Source: Nageia nagi (lineage: Eukaryota; Pinophyta). From it: DNA of 64,000 nucleotides. Shown in pieces: positions 1-12,240 of the stretch. The first letter of the stretch is position 1; each line of letters begins with the position of its first letter. Where the stretch lies: the NCBI GenBank assembly GCA_050084985.1, contig JBITNC010000001.1, positions 162,316,001 through 162,380,000 on the forward strand, written 5' to 3'. The notes beneath the pieces were generated by a model, which was not told the DNA's origin, did no database searches, and saw only the letters and a list, made by a program, of their open reading frames with translations. Both the position numbers and the translations under genes were made by a program.

Positions 1-355
1 TAAATCCTATTGATTTTGAGCGATGATGTTAGAACTTTTGGCTAAAGTCAATGAGTATCAAAATAAGTAATGGTGGGTGATGATTTAAGAAGATCCTAGA
101 TAGAGCTTGCTAATTTTGAATGATGATGTCAGAAATTTTGGCTAAAATAAATTATTCTTAGAATAATTAATGGTGGGTGATAATTCAAGGAGATCCTAGA
201 TAGAGCCCATCAATTTTGAGTGATGATGTTAGAAATTTTGGTTAAAATTAGTAGATCCTAGAATAAGTAATGGTGGGTGATGATTCAAGAAGATCCTAAA
301 TAGATCCATTGATTTTGAGTCATGAAATCAAAACTTTTGGCTAAAAGCATGGGTA
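1..355. repeat. tandem repeat, about 100-bp unit, 3.5 copies
   Basis: A unit of about 100 bases recurs. The motif gatgatgttagaa (with variants) falls near 22, 122 and 222, with a decayed copy near 320, and each copy carries taatggtgggtgat and agatcctagatagagc blocks at matching offsets. The array reaches the window edge, so its true length is unknown. It lies beyond the truncated 3' LTR of element 1. No coding frame was seen. Confidence 0.8.
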
Positions 356-1430
356 CTAAGAAGAGTGAATTCATCAATAGAACCTAAAGAAAAGAAATAA
401 TACCTGCTAGACTAAGGTAAGAGTAATGGATAAGAAGTAACATCCAAGTCCCTATTAATGTGTTGAATTTGACTCAATTCCACATAAAAGTGGTAGTTTC
501 TTCTCAAAATAGGTTAATATAATGTTTATAACCTTCCATTACTCTATTCATTTAATGACTATAGTATGGATCATCAACGGTTGCAGATAAGTAGATAGTT
601 GTTGATAGAACATAGTGCTAGATTGTATCTATTAGACTACAGATGAGTACTTTTTCAATCTGCTATAGCACCATCTTCAATCAACTATAGGACCAAATAA
701 GGAGTAATCAAAAACACATTAGGTGGATTGTGACTCAATTAATATGGTTGTTCAAAATATTCAAATTCTTAGATAGTCATATTGTTGGTACTTATTCACT
801 ATGTAATCTAACATAGTTATAAAATTTATTGTAAATAGTTTTCTTCACTTATTTCAATCAAGATGAGTAATTATGTATATTAATGATAGACAAAAACCCA
901 CCAGAGCATGTAAATGTATAAATTATAACCTATTATAAATCAAAGAGGTTGAACATTCTAACAAATTTTCCTAGGTTTGTAAGGTACTTTCATATATGAT
1001 AATGCAAATAGATAATGCTTTGCCCTTCTGCAACAAGTGCTATTTATTGCTTTTGTAAATGTTATGTATGAGATGATGTCTTAAGTTATGGTTTTGTATT
1101 ATGATTACGAGACCCCAAGGGTAAGATAGCTTTCTATTCTTAATCTTGGTTATGGATTATTACTTATGTTGCAATGCCTAGGCTATGAAGTTCTTACTTT
1201 AGTTTTAGTTCAATTTGTTAATCTTTTTCCTATAACTCTATACTTTTATCTCTTTCCTATTACTTTTAACCTTCATAATAGATAAGAATTGGCCTATAAC
1301 CTAAAGATTGAGTAGAAAACCAACACAAGCACATTCCCATTACCTTCTACTCTTTCAAGGAACCTACTATTGTAGGCAATGGAGAACTCAACCAGACCAA
1401 ACCCTTTGAGGTTACATTATACCAATCAAT
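356..1430. other. intergenic or unrecognised repeat sequence, no gene
   Basis: AT-rich with stops in all frames. I see no domain, RNA gene or clear match to another part of the window. It occupies the place where the rest of element 1's 3' LTR should be, but I cannot align it to the 5' LTR. Confidence 0.5.
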
Positions 1431-1537
1431 AGTTACCATAAAACATAAAGGTCTATGAGAATGCATATTGATAAAGGTATTCAAATAACTAAAAAGGGTA
1501 TTTTAATTAAATTAAAATTCCTTTTTAGGTGTTAACA
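1431..1537 (-). repeat. truncated 3' LTR of element 1
   Basis: On the minus strand this begins TGTTAACACC and continues through blocks also found at the start of the 5' LTR (31,950-32,082) and of the LTR at 62,110: the aaaggaattttaatt block, the ataccctttttag block and the tgataaaggtat block. About 107 bases are recognisable; leftward of 1,431 the similarity ends. The full LTR is about 730 bp in the partner copy, so this one is truncated or rearranged. Confidence 0.7.
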
Positions 1538-1552
1538 TATGCCCCACTTTGA
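1538..1552 (-). other. polypurine tract of element 1
   Basis: The minus strand reads AAAGTGGGGCATA immediately before the LTR start TGTTAACACC, the expected place for the plus-strand primer. A second purine run (AAAGAGGGGGCATAA on the minus strand) lies near 1,690. Confidence 0.6.
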
Positions 1553-2325
1553 ATATGTTTTGATGCTTTAGAATAAAGAAAATCAAAGCATAATTCAAAT
1601 TATAGTCAAGAAAAAAGTAAGTGTAAGAAAATAATCCCTAAAACGTTATCTCATGGTGGCTATTTCAAATGTCCTAATTTTTTTCCTATATTATGCCCCC
1701 TCTTTGACTTGGTTGTGACATGATGTACCTATCATCATAGGATCAATCCAAGGAAAAGATCAAGGAACTTGAAAATAACTTAGACAAGAAATATTTTTGC
1801 ACAAGATATCTCAAATATAAACATTAACATCATGATATGGATAATGTAATAAGGATGCAAACCTATCCTAGGTGACTTACCCACCAAGCATTATGAAGAA
1901 AGATTACTAATTTATGTTGATCAGATTAATTTCCCAAGACACCATGTTGTCATGTATTTTTGGTATGAATTACCCTTCCTTACAAAGGTGTTAAGTGATA
2001 AGAGTGACCAACTTGGTTTCCCTAAGCCACCATGTTTCCATGGTTTTTTGATATGGATGATCCTTCCTTACAAAGGCATAAAATGATACAATTGATAATA
2101 GAAATATATGATAAACAAATTTTTTATGAAAAGAAGATAAATAGATAGATAAGTTACCTTTTTCATTTTCTTACCTTAATGTGGATTATATTAAACATAG
2201 TGGCAACACTAGAAGCATATAAGCATCATTGGGTTATTTCTTTAGTTTGCTTGCAATGTTAGTATCCATTAATATAGAAAGATATATTTGCATAAAAATG
2301 ATTAGATGTAAACTTTTTTAGATGC
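1553..2325 (-). other. 3' untranslated region of element 1
   Basis: AT-rich noncoding interval between the end of the integrase frame and the polypurine tract. No reading frame or PMD-like sequence is present here, unlike the corresponding interval of element 2. Confidence 0.5.
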
Positions 2326-2329
2326 ATGA

Positions 2330-3600
2330 TATTAATTATATTATGTTCCTCTTTACCTTCAATTGTAGATAGTTTATATGGACCTTTTTCATAATTTGCA
2401 ATGACAATGTAAGGACCTATCTAGTTAGGTTCAAACTTACCCTTGTTTTCATTTTTAAGTGCCTTAGTGTTGGCAAGATTTTATTTTAAAATAAGATCAC
2501 CTACCTTTAACTCTTTAGGGATGATATTTTTGTTATAGGTTCATTTAATTTGGGAATAATACACATGAAGGTGTTCTAGAGCATTAACCCTTTTCTCATT
2601 TAGGAACTCTAGTTGGGCTAATCTAGCTTTTCTTCTATCTTCATAAAAAATGAGACCATATAAAGATTCATTAAATGATGGGATTTCTAGATCTAATGGA
2701 ACCTCAACTTCATCTCTATACATTAGGGAAAATGGTGTGGTACCTACAAGAGTCCTAATGCTAGTCCTACATGCCCATAAAGCATAGGGGAGTTGTTGAT
2801 GCCAATCTTTACCATGTTGCACAATAATTTTGGATAGGTACTTTTTATGACTTTATTTGATGCTTTAGCTTGACCATTACTAGTAGAGAATTTGCTTTCA
2901 ATATGATACTTTACACAAAAATCTCTAATTTCATTACCTTTAAAACTGGGACCATTATCCATGAATAATTTAGAAGGAACACCATATCTAGAAATGATAT
3001 ATTCATCAAGAAAATCAACAATTTTATCTCCTTTTGCTAACTTGATAGGTATAGCCTCAAGCCATTTAGTGAAGTACTCTATAGTTGTAAAAATAAATTT
3101 ATTTCCATCTCTTGAAATAGGGTTATTTTTTTCAATAAAATCAAGTGCCCAAATAGAAAATGGCCAAGGAGATACAATAGAATGCAAATCATGAGAAGGA
3201 CAAGGTTGAAGTCTAGTATTCTTTTGACATTGTTCATATCTCCTAACATGCAATTCATAATCTTTGAGCATATTAGGCAAATAATAACCTAGTCTAAGCA
3301 ATTTTTGATAAACAAATTTACCACTAAAGTGACCACCACATTTACCATAATGAGCTTGATGAAGTGCCATTTCTATTTTATTCCTCATTAAACATCTAAG
3401 GAGAGTACCATGAAAAGATATTCTATATAGAAAATCACCAATAATGACATGTTTGGAAGCTAGCTTATTAGTTCTAATTCTTGCATTATGATCAACAACA
3501 ATAGGGACAATACCATTTTTAAGATAATTGAAAACATATTGATACCATTCACATGTAGTGATACAAGTGGCTGAAAAACAATGATCTTGAATAAAATTTT
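2330..3600 (-). pseudogene. integrase domain of element 1 (broken)
   Basis: Would encode the retroviral-type integrase that joins element cDNA to host DNA. Visible in order on the minus strand: a pre-zinc block near 3,450 (GDFLYRISFHGTLLRCL), an HHCC-like zinc region near 3,360-3,220 (HYGKCGGHFSGK; the second half reads RYEQCQ where CxxCQ is usual), the core with WALDFI near 3,150, FMDNGPSFKGNEI near 2,950, then NGQAKASNK near 2,870. A C-terminal block follows (LPYALWACRTSIRT near 2,780; KFEPN then GPYIVI near 2,420). Family members have NGQAEA at the third catalytic position, so the catalytic Glu is Lys here (codon at 2,864-2,866). Frameshifts split the frame at about 2,800. Inactive by inference. 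Confidence 0.85.
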
Positions 3601-3639
3601 GAACACACTCATGAGAAGGATTACGAATATTTTTTTATT

Positions 3640-4230
3640 ATGAGGATGATTTTTTCATCTTCTATATTAATGGGAGAAAGAAAAGTAGCACTAGCCATGG
3701 CATCAATATACCTTTTGTTATCTCTTCAATTTGACACTTAGTGAAGTACATGAGGAGAGTTTCTACCATTTCCTTGTATGGTTGCAACTTGGTATCCTTG
3801 GTATTATAGATGTTGGAAACTTGCTTTATTATTAATTGAGAATCATGAAATGCATTTATTCTTTGCACTATGAGAAGTATTAAAAACTTCAAACCTAAAA
3901 TAAGAGCCTTATATTCTACCATGTTGTTAGTACAATCAAAACTTAAATGATAAAACATAGGGATAACATCATCATGAGGACTAATTATGATAATTCATGC
4001 CCTAGTTCCATGAATGCACTTGGAACCATTGAAAAAAAACATCCACTCATTATCTTCCATTATACTAACAAAAATTTGAGGGTGCTTAGGCTTGTTATCC
4101 AAGTGGTGATGCTAAAATCCAACAACAACACTAGAACTATGGTTGGTATGGCACTCCACTTCATCCAAAAACTCTTCTTGTGTTTGTGATACTTTGTTCC
4201 ATGGATTATTGGTGATGAAGTTTGCTATAG
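3640..4230 (-). pseudogene. archaeal-type second RNase H domain of element 1 (broken)
   Basis: On the minus strand the sequence runs from GQAIANF near 4,225 through MFFFNGSKC near 4,030, then FDCTNNMVEYKALILGLK near 3,930 and DSQLIIKQVS near 3,840. This is the RNase H-like fold found as an extra domain between RT/RNase H and integrase in Tat elements. The usual FDGS catalytic Asp is Asn here (codon near 4,028). The frame is split by stops upstream of 3,958. The domain's presence is what separates these elements from Athila or chromovirus lineages. Confidence 0.8.
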
Positions 4231-5460
4231 CCTATCCCTTAATGTATTTATAAGTGATAAAGACCAAATCAAACTCCTAAAGCAACATCACCCATTTCAC
4301 AGCTCTTCTAGATAAGTACAATTTAGAGATGAGATATCTGAGAGGATTAGCTTGAGCTATTACATATGTTGTATTTCCAATCATGTAATATCTTAACTTT
4401 TTAGTTGAGAATATTATTGAAAAACACATCTTTTTGATTGGAGTATATCTTGTTTCATAATCAATCAAAGTCTTATTGATGTAATAAACTGGTATTTCCT
4501 TATTTTTGTCATCTTTTTGAGCTAACATTGCCCCTAGGGCACTTATGGTTACTAAAATATAAATTAATAAGCTCTTTTTTGAATCATAAAGGGCTAATAT
4601 TTGAGGATTAGTAAGATACCTTTTGATGTTATCCAAATAGTTTTGGCACTTATCATCCTAAATGAATTTCTCATATTTCTTAACTAAATGAGAAAAAGGA
4701 GTGATCATGTCTACTAATTGAGCAATGAACATTCTAATTGATTGCACTTTTTTTAAAAGACTTCTCAAGTCCTTCAAATTTCTTAGAGGTGGTAAATCAA
4801 TAATGGTTGTAACTTTCTTAGGATCTAACTCAATACCCCTTTGTGATACAATGAAACCAAGCAATTTACTTGATGAGAACCCAAATGCACACTTTTGATG
4901 TTTTAACTTCAATTTGTACTCTCTCATTATTTGAAAAAATTTCCTCAAATATGAAATGTGATCATCTTTGGCTATAAATTTTGCTAAAATATTATCAACA
5001 TATACCTCAAGACTATTATGTATCATATCATGGAATATGCTCACCATGGCTCTTTGATAAGTTGCACCTACATTCTTTAGATAAAAGGCATGACTACCCA
5101 ATAAAATGTGCCCCAAGGAGTAACAAAATCTATCTTATGTTGGTCCTCCTTATTGATCCTTATTTTATTGTAGTTGAAAAAATCATCCATGAAGGAAAAA
5201 ATCTTATGGCCTATTGTTGAATCTATAATATCAATGTTAGGTAAAGGAAAGGCATCTTTGGGACATGCCTTGTTGATATCCTTGAAATTTGTACAAAATC
5301 TTATCTCACCATTAGGCTTAGCTATAGGAAAAATGATATAAATCCATGGATAATAATCAATATGAATAATGAAATTAATATCAAGATATTTTTTAATTTC
5401 CTTTTTAATAGTAAGAGCTATCCTAGGATGCATTTTTTGAGGCTTTTGCTGAACTGGTTT
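4231..5460 (-). pseudogene. reverse transcriptase and first RNase H of element 1 (broken)
   Basis: Minus-strand frames give the RT fingers and palm (PNGEIRFCTNFKDINKACPK near 5,290; FVTPWGTFYW near 5,110), the catalytic box near 5,000 and the thumb (KLLGFIVSQRGIELDPKK near 4,840). The RNase H connection follows (SALGAMLAQKDDKNKEIPVYY near 4,510; YETRYTPIKKMCF near 4,450). The catalytic box reads YVDN instead of YVDD (4,991-5,002), a G-to-A change that removes a metal-binding Asp. A frameshift near 5,100 separates the two halves. Confidence 0.9.
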
Positions 5461-6640
5461 AATGTTTTCATTGAAAACTAGGATATAAGTGATAAAATTA
5501 AGATCAAGACTAAGAATATCAAAATAAGACCAAGAAAATACATCAAAAAACTCTTTTAACAGTAGGTGATACCTTTTCCATTCTTCTAAGATTAATTAAG
5601 CTCCTATTTTGATCAACTTTGGGTCCTCTTGGGTATCATGTTTACTTCTACTATATATTCACTAAGATAGGATATTTTATCACTAAGTTAAGGTGGCATA
5701 GGAAATGCCACCAATACCACATCCAAAATCATCCATAATACACATAAAAAATGGAGCAATGGTATTGGGATCCCAGCAGTGTAGCTCCACTTATATAAGG
5801 GGAGATAAATGGAAAAAGGGAAAACAACCCAGACTAAGGAATGACTCAACAAAAAATAAATGAAAACAAAAAGGTTAGTTAAGGATTTAACCTATAAGTA
5901 CCATTTGAATCATTTGTATAGACCTCCTCATCAAAATAAGCTTGATATCATAAGAACCATGCTTCGATCCTCTTTTCACTAGATTTGGGGAACTCACTCT
6001 TTACCCCCAAGTTTTCTAGGATAGCATCATCATTTTGAAAGGTGTCCACTCGAATCAAAGTTCTAGGAGGTAATAATAGATTTACATAGTAAGCCTATAA
6101 TTCCTCCATAGGACCATGCATCATGGTATAATGTAGCCACTCATAAAAAAATCTTTGCTATCACTTTGGTTACTATTGTCAACTTTTTGACTAATGAAAG
6201 TTGATGGTGGTGTGCTAAATGTAGAAGCATAAAATCTAATTATGTTTGTTTTCTTGTGTTGACCTTAATTTGGGATAGGATCCATGATACCCTACTCATT
6301 ATTCCCTAATCCTTTTCCATAATATTTACACATTTGCATTGAATGGTTAGCAAAAGCATAATTAAAACTATTGAAATACATACTTATTTTGTTAGATGGA
6401 TTTTAAGAAATAGGCATGGTATTGTCACTTATCGATACACTTTTTTCATCATTTTTGTTATATAAGGCTTGATCATATTCAACAAGATCATCTTATTTCT
6501 TAGAAGTAGAGTGATAGTGCTTAGTTTTGTCCTCATCTGAGTGGTGATGCTAGGTTATAGCAACAGAACATGGTCATCCAAGTTCCATGAAATTCTCTCA
6601 AATGTTAATCTATGTTATTTTGTATTCCCCTAAGCTTACC
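5461..6640 (-). other. protease-RT linker of element 1, heavily decayed
   Basis: Between the recognisable protease and RT of element 1. By position it is pol linker, but no frame longer than a few dozen codons and no domain could be read. A gatgatgctagg-type motif appears near 6,545 and a related one near 4,110. Confidence 0.4.
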
Positions 6641-6642
6641 TC

Positions 6643-7140
6643 TTACGGAATATTATCTATTATAGGTGTTGGATTGGTTCCTTCATATTCAACCAAGTCA
6701 TGAGGTATCCAAAATCTTTCATATGCTTGACATATATCTGTAGGGTTGTCTTCTACATGAATAATAACCTTCTTTCCTTTGTGCATAAACTTAATTGAAC
6801 TATGTAAGGTAGAAGTGATAACCCTAATTTTATGAATCCATGGCCTTTCAAGAAAAATGTTATATGGTAGATTTATTTGAAAAAATGTAAACATTTTGAT
6901 CAATAACTTTACCACCTACTTTAATAGGCATAGTGACATAACCAATGCATTCTTTTTGAGTATTATCAAACCCTTTAATACTAATGGTTATTATTTTCAT
7001 TTTTGCATAAGTTGAAGGAAAATACTTTTGTAATAAATCAGTTGAATAAATATTTACATTTGATCTAGTAAAAATCAATGCTTTTTTAACAGGGATACCA
7101 TCAACATTAACATGGATATATAGTCCTAAATTCTTTTCAA
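6643..7140 (-). pseudogene. retropepsin-like aspartic protease of element 1 (broken)
   Basis: Minus-strand translation shows a pepsin-type layout: an ALI-xxx-SNVNI active-site loop at about 7,078-7,050, a middle strand IGYVTMPIKVGGKVIDQNVY near 6,930, and the closing block NIFLERPWIHKIRVITSTLH near 6,850, which matches the family's LGRPW...A..S.LH. The active site, normally D-[ST]-G, reads FTR (codons at 7,064-7,072), so it cannot be catalytic. A frameshift near 6,890 separates the two halves. Confidence 0.75.
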
Positions 7141-7857
7141 CAACATCTTCACTAGGTAATTCACTCTCTTAAAAGGAAAGCATGCTACATATTAAATCAA
7201 TATCAAGATTAGCTACCAACTCAACAAATTTACCCATAGGAATATCCACATGAACTTTAGTTTTCTTAAGTGCATCAAATAAGGCATTTATATGATCAAT
7301 TGATAATTGATAATTGCAAGAGTTCAAAAATACTTATCTTAGCATAAGTTACCTTTAGTTGCTTAAGTAGTTGTTGTGGATTAGAATTATAAGGAATAGT
7401 TATTCTTTTTTTAGTGGCTAAATTAATTTTCTCTCTAGGCCTTCCTCTCCTAGTAGCATTGCATAATTCCTCATTATATGATATTCACTAAAATTGGTTC
7501 TATATCCTTTGAATCAACTGCACAAAAATCATATTGGATTTTACCATCATTTAATAATTTTTGAAACTATTTACTTAGGACCATGCAAGAATTTATCCTC
7601 ATACTGGATTTTGTGAAAATCATAAAATTTTGCTCCATTATACCAACTATGTTTATCATCATGAGGACCTAGGTCTTTCTTTGGATCAAGTTTGATGAGT
7701 ACCTTCCATAGGTAATCCTTGAATATAATAGCAAGAGCTAAAGGTAACTAATTGTTGTTGATAAACATGGATATGACATGGTTTTTGGATAAGGGTCTAA
7801 GGATCATGCTCCATATTTTTTGAAATCATTGGGAAAATTTATCAAATTTTTCATTTG
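7141..7857 (-). pseudogene. gag of element 1, downstream part (left of the insertion)
   Basis: Continuation of gag after the element 2 insertion. On the minus strand a region near 7,650 reads HSWYNGAKFYDFHKIQYEDK, and stops are frequent. The interval runs from the target-site copy at 7,853-7,857 to the protease. A zinc-knuckle-like block could not be read with confidence. Confidence 0.5.
7853..7857. repeat. target-site duplication (left copy) of element 2
   Basis: atttg directly precedes the outer end of the left LTR; the same five bases follow the right LTR at 30,807-30,811. Five-base duplications are normal for Ty3 integrases. Confidence 0.8.
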
Positions 7858-8740
7858 TGTCAATAAAAAAATCAACCCTATTAGAAAATAAGATAAATAC
7901 AATTAATACAAGTTGAAATTTTATTAATGGTTTGGAAGACCTCAATATTACATATTATAGATCACTAGATCCATTTGCTTTATGAAAGGGCTTTTTTCAA
8001 ATGCATGTATAAAATAGGCTATCCAAGTATATGGATGGAAGGTCATCGATGACCCTTATTGAAACATTGGCAACTGAGGTGGAATGTTAGTGCTCGATAT
8101 TAATTCATTAGCATTTTTGTAACTTTGAATTTTTTGACTAATTTGAATCACTCTTCGATCCTATATTTGACTATCTATATCATAGATATCTCCAAATTTT
8201 ATTGCATCTCAGCACCTATGGACCGTATACAAATGCACAAATAAAATATTAAACATACTTGCACTTCTTAAAATCTTAACATAATGTAGCAAAAACATGT
8301 AATAGTAATAAAATCAAAATAAACCTTGCAATGGTTTGGTTCTATCCTCATTTTGACAACATAAGTTTACTTCGAATTTCTAATCCCTATTGTCTATTTG
8401 CTATATGTATTTATAGATTTTCTAATGGGTAATTGTGGAATTATTCAAGGCTAAAAAGGGGGGTTAAAGTTTATCACCAGCTCAAAATAGAGAATGGCTT
8501 GCACATCTAATGCCAATGCAAGTAATGACTAACCCTCTCTATCCTTAGTTTTTCAAAGAAGATGAGATTTATAGTTCATCTTCTATTTTTTGTGTTTTGT
8601 TTTTTTTGTTATAGAGTCACCAATGATCATAAGTAGATGCTAGTGACCTTCACTAATCTCTAGTAATTGTATCCTAAGCATTAGCATTTTAAGTCTTTTA
8701 AATTTTTAATGTATAAGTGGATCATATTTCGATGTCTACA
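7858..8740 (-). repeat. 3' LTR of element 2
   Basis: About 883 bp, ending tgtctaca on the plus strand and alignable along its whole length with 29,933-30,806. A minus-strand TATAAATA box lies at 8,408-8,415 and is shared with the other LTR. The outer start (tgtcaata) has lost a few bases compared with tgttagaca in the partner. Confidence 0.88.
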
Positions 8741-8755
8741 TTTTGCCCCTTTTTG
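8741..8755 (-). other. polypurine tract of element 2
   Basis: The minus strand reads AAAAAGGGGCAAAA directly before the LTR start TGTAGACA, the expected plus-strand primer position. It also fixes the element's orientation as minus. Confidence 0.75.
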
Positions 8756-9730
8756 AATTATTAATTGAAGATGAGGTTAATAGTTCAAAAACATAGAATG
8801 GGAAGCTTTAAATTATTATTTTATCTAATTGCATTTGAGGCTTTTTATGATAGAAATTTTGACTCAATTTCTTATGTAAGTCAAAATTTTGATCTATCAA
8901 ATTATGATAAAATGTGTTTTCATTTAACATTTAATGCGTTTTGAAAAAAACTTTGGATATACTTTAGAAATGACTATTTTTGGTATGATAATGTGTTGAG
9001 CTTGTGTGACAGTTGCATGACATTTTTGTTATGTTGTTTTGCATGTCTAAGCACACATACCATGTAGGTATTTCTTTAGTATATGGGTTTTTAACAATGT
9101 TGTCCTTTGTTTTGAAAATAAGATTTCAAGGTAATCTTATGTAACAATGATTTATCACATTTTACCGTTTTGATATTTACAAAATCAACAATATCTTAAG
9201 AAGTATTATCAAAATATTTTGCACATGAAGCTTAAGTTTCTTAGAAAAATATAATCTTAACTCTTTTTTTTATTGGATTTCTAGTAGTAGACTTAAATTG
9301 CTAACATCTATCAATGAATTATTGACATCTACTATCCAATTTTTGATGTTCCATGTTGCAGAATTATAAAAAGAAAAGGTTTTAATTTCATTATTACTTT
9401 CTATTTTATTTTGTCATTTTCTTATCTACTAGGTATCATTTATTATTTGCACTTTTTACTATGTTGTTAGTTGTCAGTATCTGATGAGACTATCATGCTT
9501 CTACATTGTCACTCCATTGGCCAATCTTGACCTATTCGAGAAGATGTAGGATTTTAAACTAAAATTGTTTTTTGATTTTTGCTTATATCTAATATTTTAA
9601 ACATTTTGTTTTAATTTTTTAGTTACAAAATACAATAATTAGGTACTTAAAATGTTTCCATCAAATTAGAATATAATTTAGACTTTTCTTTTTATTTATT
9701 TTGACAAATTTTTAAACCCTCAACCATAGT
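8756..9730. other. noncoding 3' region of element 2
   Basis: AT-rich sequence between the polypurine tract and the antisense PMD frame. No reading frame or RNA gene is visible. Because it lies upstream of the plus-strand PMD frame, it is where a promoter for that frame would have to be; I see no clear TATA box. Confidence 0.4.
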
Positions 9731-9733
9731 CAA

Positions 9734-11667
9734 TGGCTAAAGCCAAAGGGTTTTAGGGTCATCAACGTTTATATGGTGGACATCGATGATTTTGTAATTT
9801 GAATGTTGGCATTTCATGTTGAATCACCCATTTTTTTAAAGTTAAGTTTTATGAATTTGCAGGTTTGAGACATTTTTGAGTCTCATTGTAGATACCCTTC
9901 TATCATTTAGGTGGGTAGGGAGTTTTTGGGTCTTATTGATTACACATTTTTTAGGATGGTTGGATTTGGTGTGGGCCCATATATGGGTCAAATTCATTGG
10001 GAGTACCCTTTATTGGTAGCTTTATTAGATAGATGGGATGCTCATACTTTAACCTTTCATCTCCTCGGGGAGATGATGATCACTATAGAGGACATTCATT
10101 GATTATATAGACTACCTATCCATGGTCAAAGGATATAGCATGTGGTAGATAGAGCTTGAGTTTTGCTAGTGATTTCATACCTTTATGGAGTAGATAGAGT
10201 TGATACTATTATTTCTAAGATTATTTCTGGAGGGATCTGTTACTACCAGTATTGGATGGAGGATCATATGGGGGCTATACATTTTTCATATTTAATGGGA
10301 TTAGTTCAATGTTATGCTCTCCTAGATACTGGTGGTGGGAGATTTCCATGGTTGCTTTTACTGATTATAGTAGATATGATGCAACATGAGATAGTGTATG
10401 CTTGGGTGCCTACACTATTAGCTCAAGTTTATGGAGAGCCATTCTTTTATTCTTAAGGGCATTATGCCTTATTATAAATTACTATCACTTTGCAACCATG
10501 GGATTATGAGCATATTGCTATAGCTCACCCTTCAAGCTTACCTATGGCTAGTTTTGGTAACCATTTGAAGTATGAGGTAAGCATCATTTAGTGGCATGAT
10601 GAATTTTATGTTTGTACATCAGATGGCATTAGGCAAGATGTGGCCTATTACCATTGCATCCTAGCTTAGTTAGTTTTAGATTAGGAGAAGTTTAGACCTT
10701 ATCATTTATATATAGTTTGGGCTAAGCTTGTAGGGAAGATTATTGGTATTTGGTAGCCACATGTATTGAGTGGTAGATGAATAGATTTTCTTAAGCTTTT
10801 TTAGTTTGGGTGAGTACATTACCAGTTTAGTTTAGTTTAAGATATTCCACCTTCACTAGTGCTATATCAGCATGAGGGTACCATACCAATGGATGGTGGT
10901 CATTCTTTGGTGTATGCAAAACTAGATCCTACTCAAGAGGAGGCATTGATCAAGGATGATACTATGGTAGATGATATTAGCATCATTGAGGAGTTTAGAG
11001 CTTGGTGGCATATTGAGTTAGAGGGTGATGATGATGATGGAGAGGGTGGACATGTTCATTAGCATGTTGATGATGTCAAGGAGGTGGGTGTAGCTACAAG
11101 TGAGGTAGTAGCAAGTGAGGGAGAGGAGAGGATGACAAATGTTGCTAAGGAGTTTATTTCAAAGGAGAGAGTAGTGAGTCCAACTAAGGAGGGAGTTACC
11201 CCAAGTAGAGATGATGATGATAGAGGTGATATCTTGGTGACTCAGATTCCTAGTAGTGATACTTTACTAGGTGATATATATAAGCTTAGATACCAATTGG
11301 CATAGGCCAACTCATGCATGTATTGATATAGATCCAAGAGGGATCAGTATCATAAAGAGAGGGATGAGGCTCATACATCACTATAGGGAGCTCAGGATCA
11401 TCAGATGGGAGCAACATCTACTCTTGGGTGTACAAAGAGTAGATCTTCAACATTTGTTCATGATATTTATCATCAAAGGGATTATTATAATGCTATTATT
11501 CTCCTAAAGTACTAGTATTTTCTCTTGGAGTATAGTATCCTATACCTCCATTGAGTTATATGTCTATTGACTTATCTACATATCAAGCTGGTAGTAGTGC
11601 TTAGGGGATAGTAGGTTCTCTAGGTAGGATGGTGATATTAGGAGTCTCTCCTAGCAAGGGTACTACA
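9734..11667 (+). pseudogene. plant mobile domain (PMD) frame, 5' part, antisense in element 2
   Basis: Plus-strand translation from about 9,911 gives FFRMVGFGVGPYMGQIHWE, then LLVALLDRWDAHTLTFHL, GEMMITIEDIH and LPIHGQRI. These match the hallmark order of the plant mobile domain (aminotransferase-like, PF10536): ...LL.ALVERW...THTFHLP.GEMT.TL.DV..L.GLP..G. Further blocks are WDYEHIAIAHPS near 10,500 and RPYHLYIVW near 10,695. After the domain, from about 10,860 to 11,300, the frame turns acidic and Asp/Glu/Gly-rich. A possible start is atggctaaagccaaaggg at 9,734, with a likely acceptor tttgcag near 9,863. At least six in-frame stops and the copia insertion after 11,672 make it a pseudogene. 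The strand is opposite to element 2's pol. Confidence 0.75.
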
Positions 11668-11672
11668 CCTTG
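11668..11672. repeat. target-site duplication (left) of the copia element
   Basis: ccttg abuts the 5' LTR; the same five bases follow the 3' LTR at 16,811-16,815. Confidence 0.85.
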
Positions 11673-12238
11673 TGTTAGAAAATGGAGACTACAACCGGCT
11701 AAAAAATAGAGAGCAGTTTCTTTCTCATTTAACACCAAATTTCAATTGCCAAGGAGCCATGACACCTGTTTATCAGTTACATAAGGGTTGGGGGTTACCT
11801 AACAACCTTCCAGATCCAACTTGGGTTTAAGTTGGGTTGGTTTGTACTTATAAATGAGAGGCTTGAGTTGAGGCATATAGATGTAGTTTTGATAGCAATT
11901 GTGAAGTAGATTGTGATTGTAGTTTGATGTCTTATGTAGATAGTATGTGAGAGAGATTGTAGTGAGGATTTGTTGTAACTCCAAAGTGAAGGTTGTAGCA
12001 AGATTATGCTATTGGTTTGTTTCTTGGAGGACTTGAAGCATGATATGCAAAAGGGTTGAAAGCTTCTCCATGAATGTAGCCTACACTGGGTGAACCACAT
12101 TATCTCTTATGTCTCTCTTGTGTGATTGATGTTCATGGTTGTTTGATTTCAGTAGTATACTTAAATGTTGTTTCTTTTTGCCAAGGACCAGAAGAATTGT
12201 GAATGCTCTTGCTTATATAAACTTATTAAATCCTAACA
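11673..12238 (+). repeat. 5' LTR of the copia element
   Basis: 566 bp, TGTTAG...CTAACA, matching 16,246-16,810. A TATA box (tataaat) lies at 11,849-11,855, followed by the presumed transcribed R/U5 region. Confidence 0.93.
11849..11855 (+). promoter_or_regulatory. TATA box in the copia 5' LTR
   Basis: tataaat about 177 bp into the LTR, conserved in the 3' LTR at 16,422-16,428. Likely core promoter of the element RNA (inference from position). Confidence 0.55.
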
Positions 12239-12240
12239 AG

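Noticed and set aside
1-355. CRISPR-like array
   Set aside because: Units are diverged along their whole length with no constant repeat and unique spacers, and the window is clearly plant nuclear DNA.
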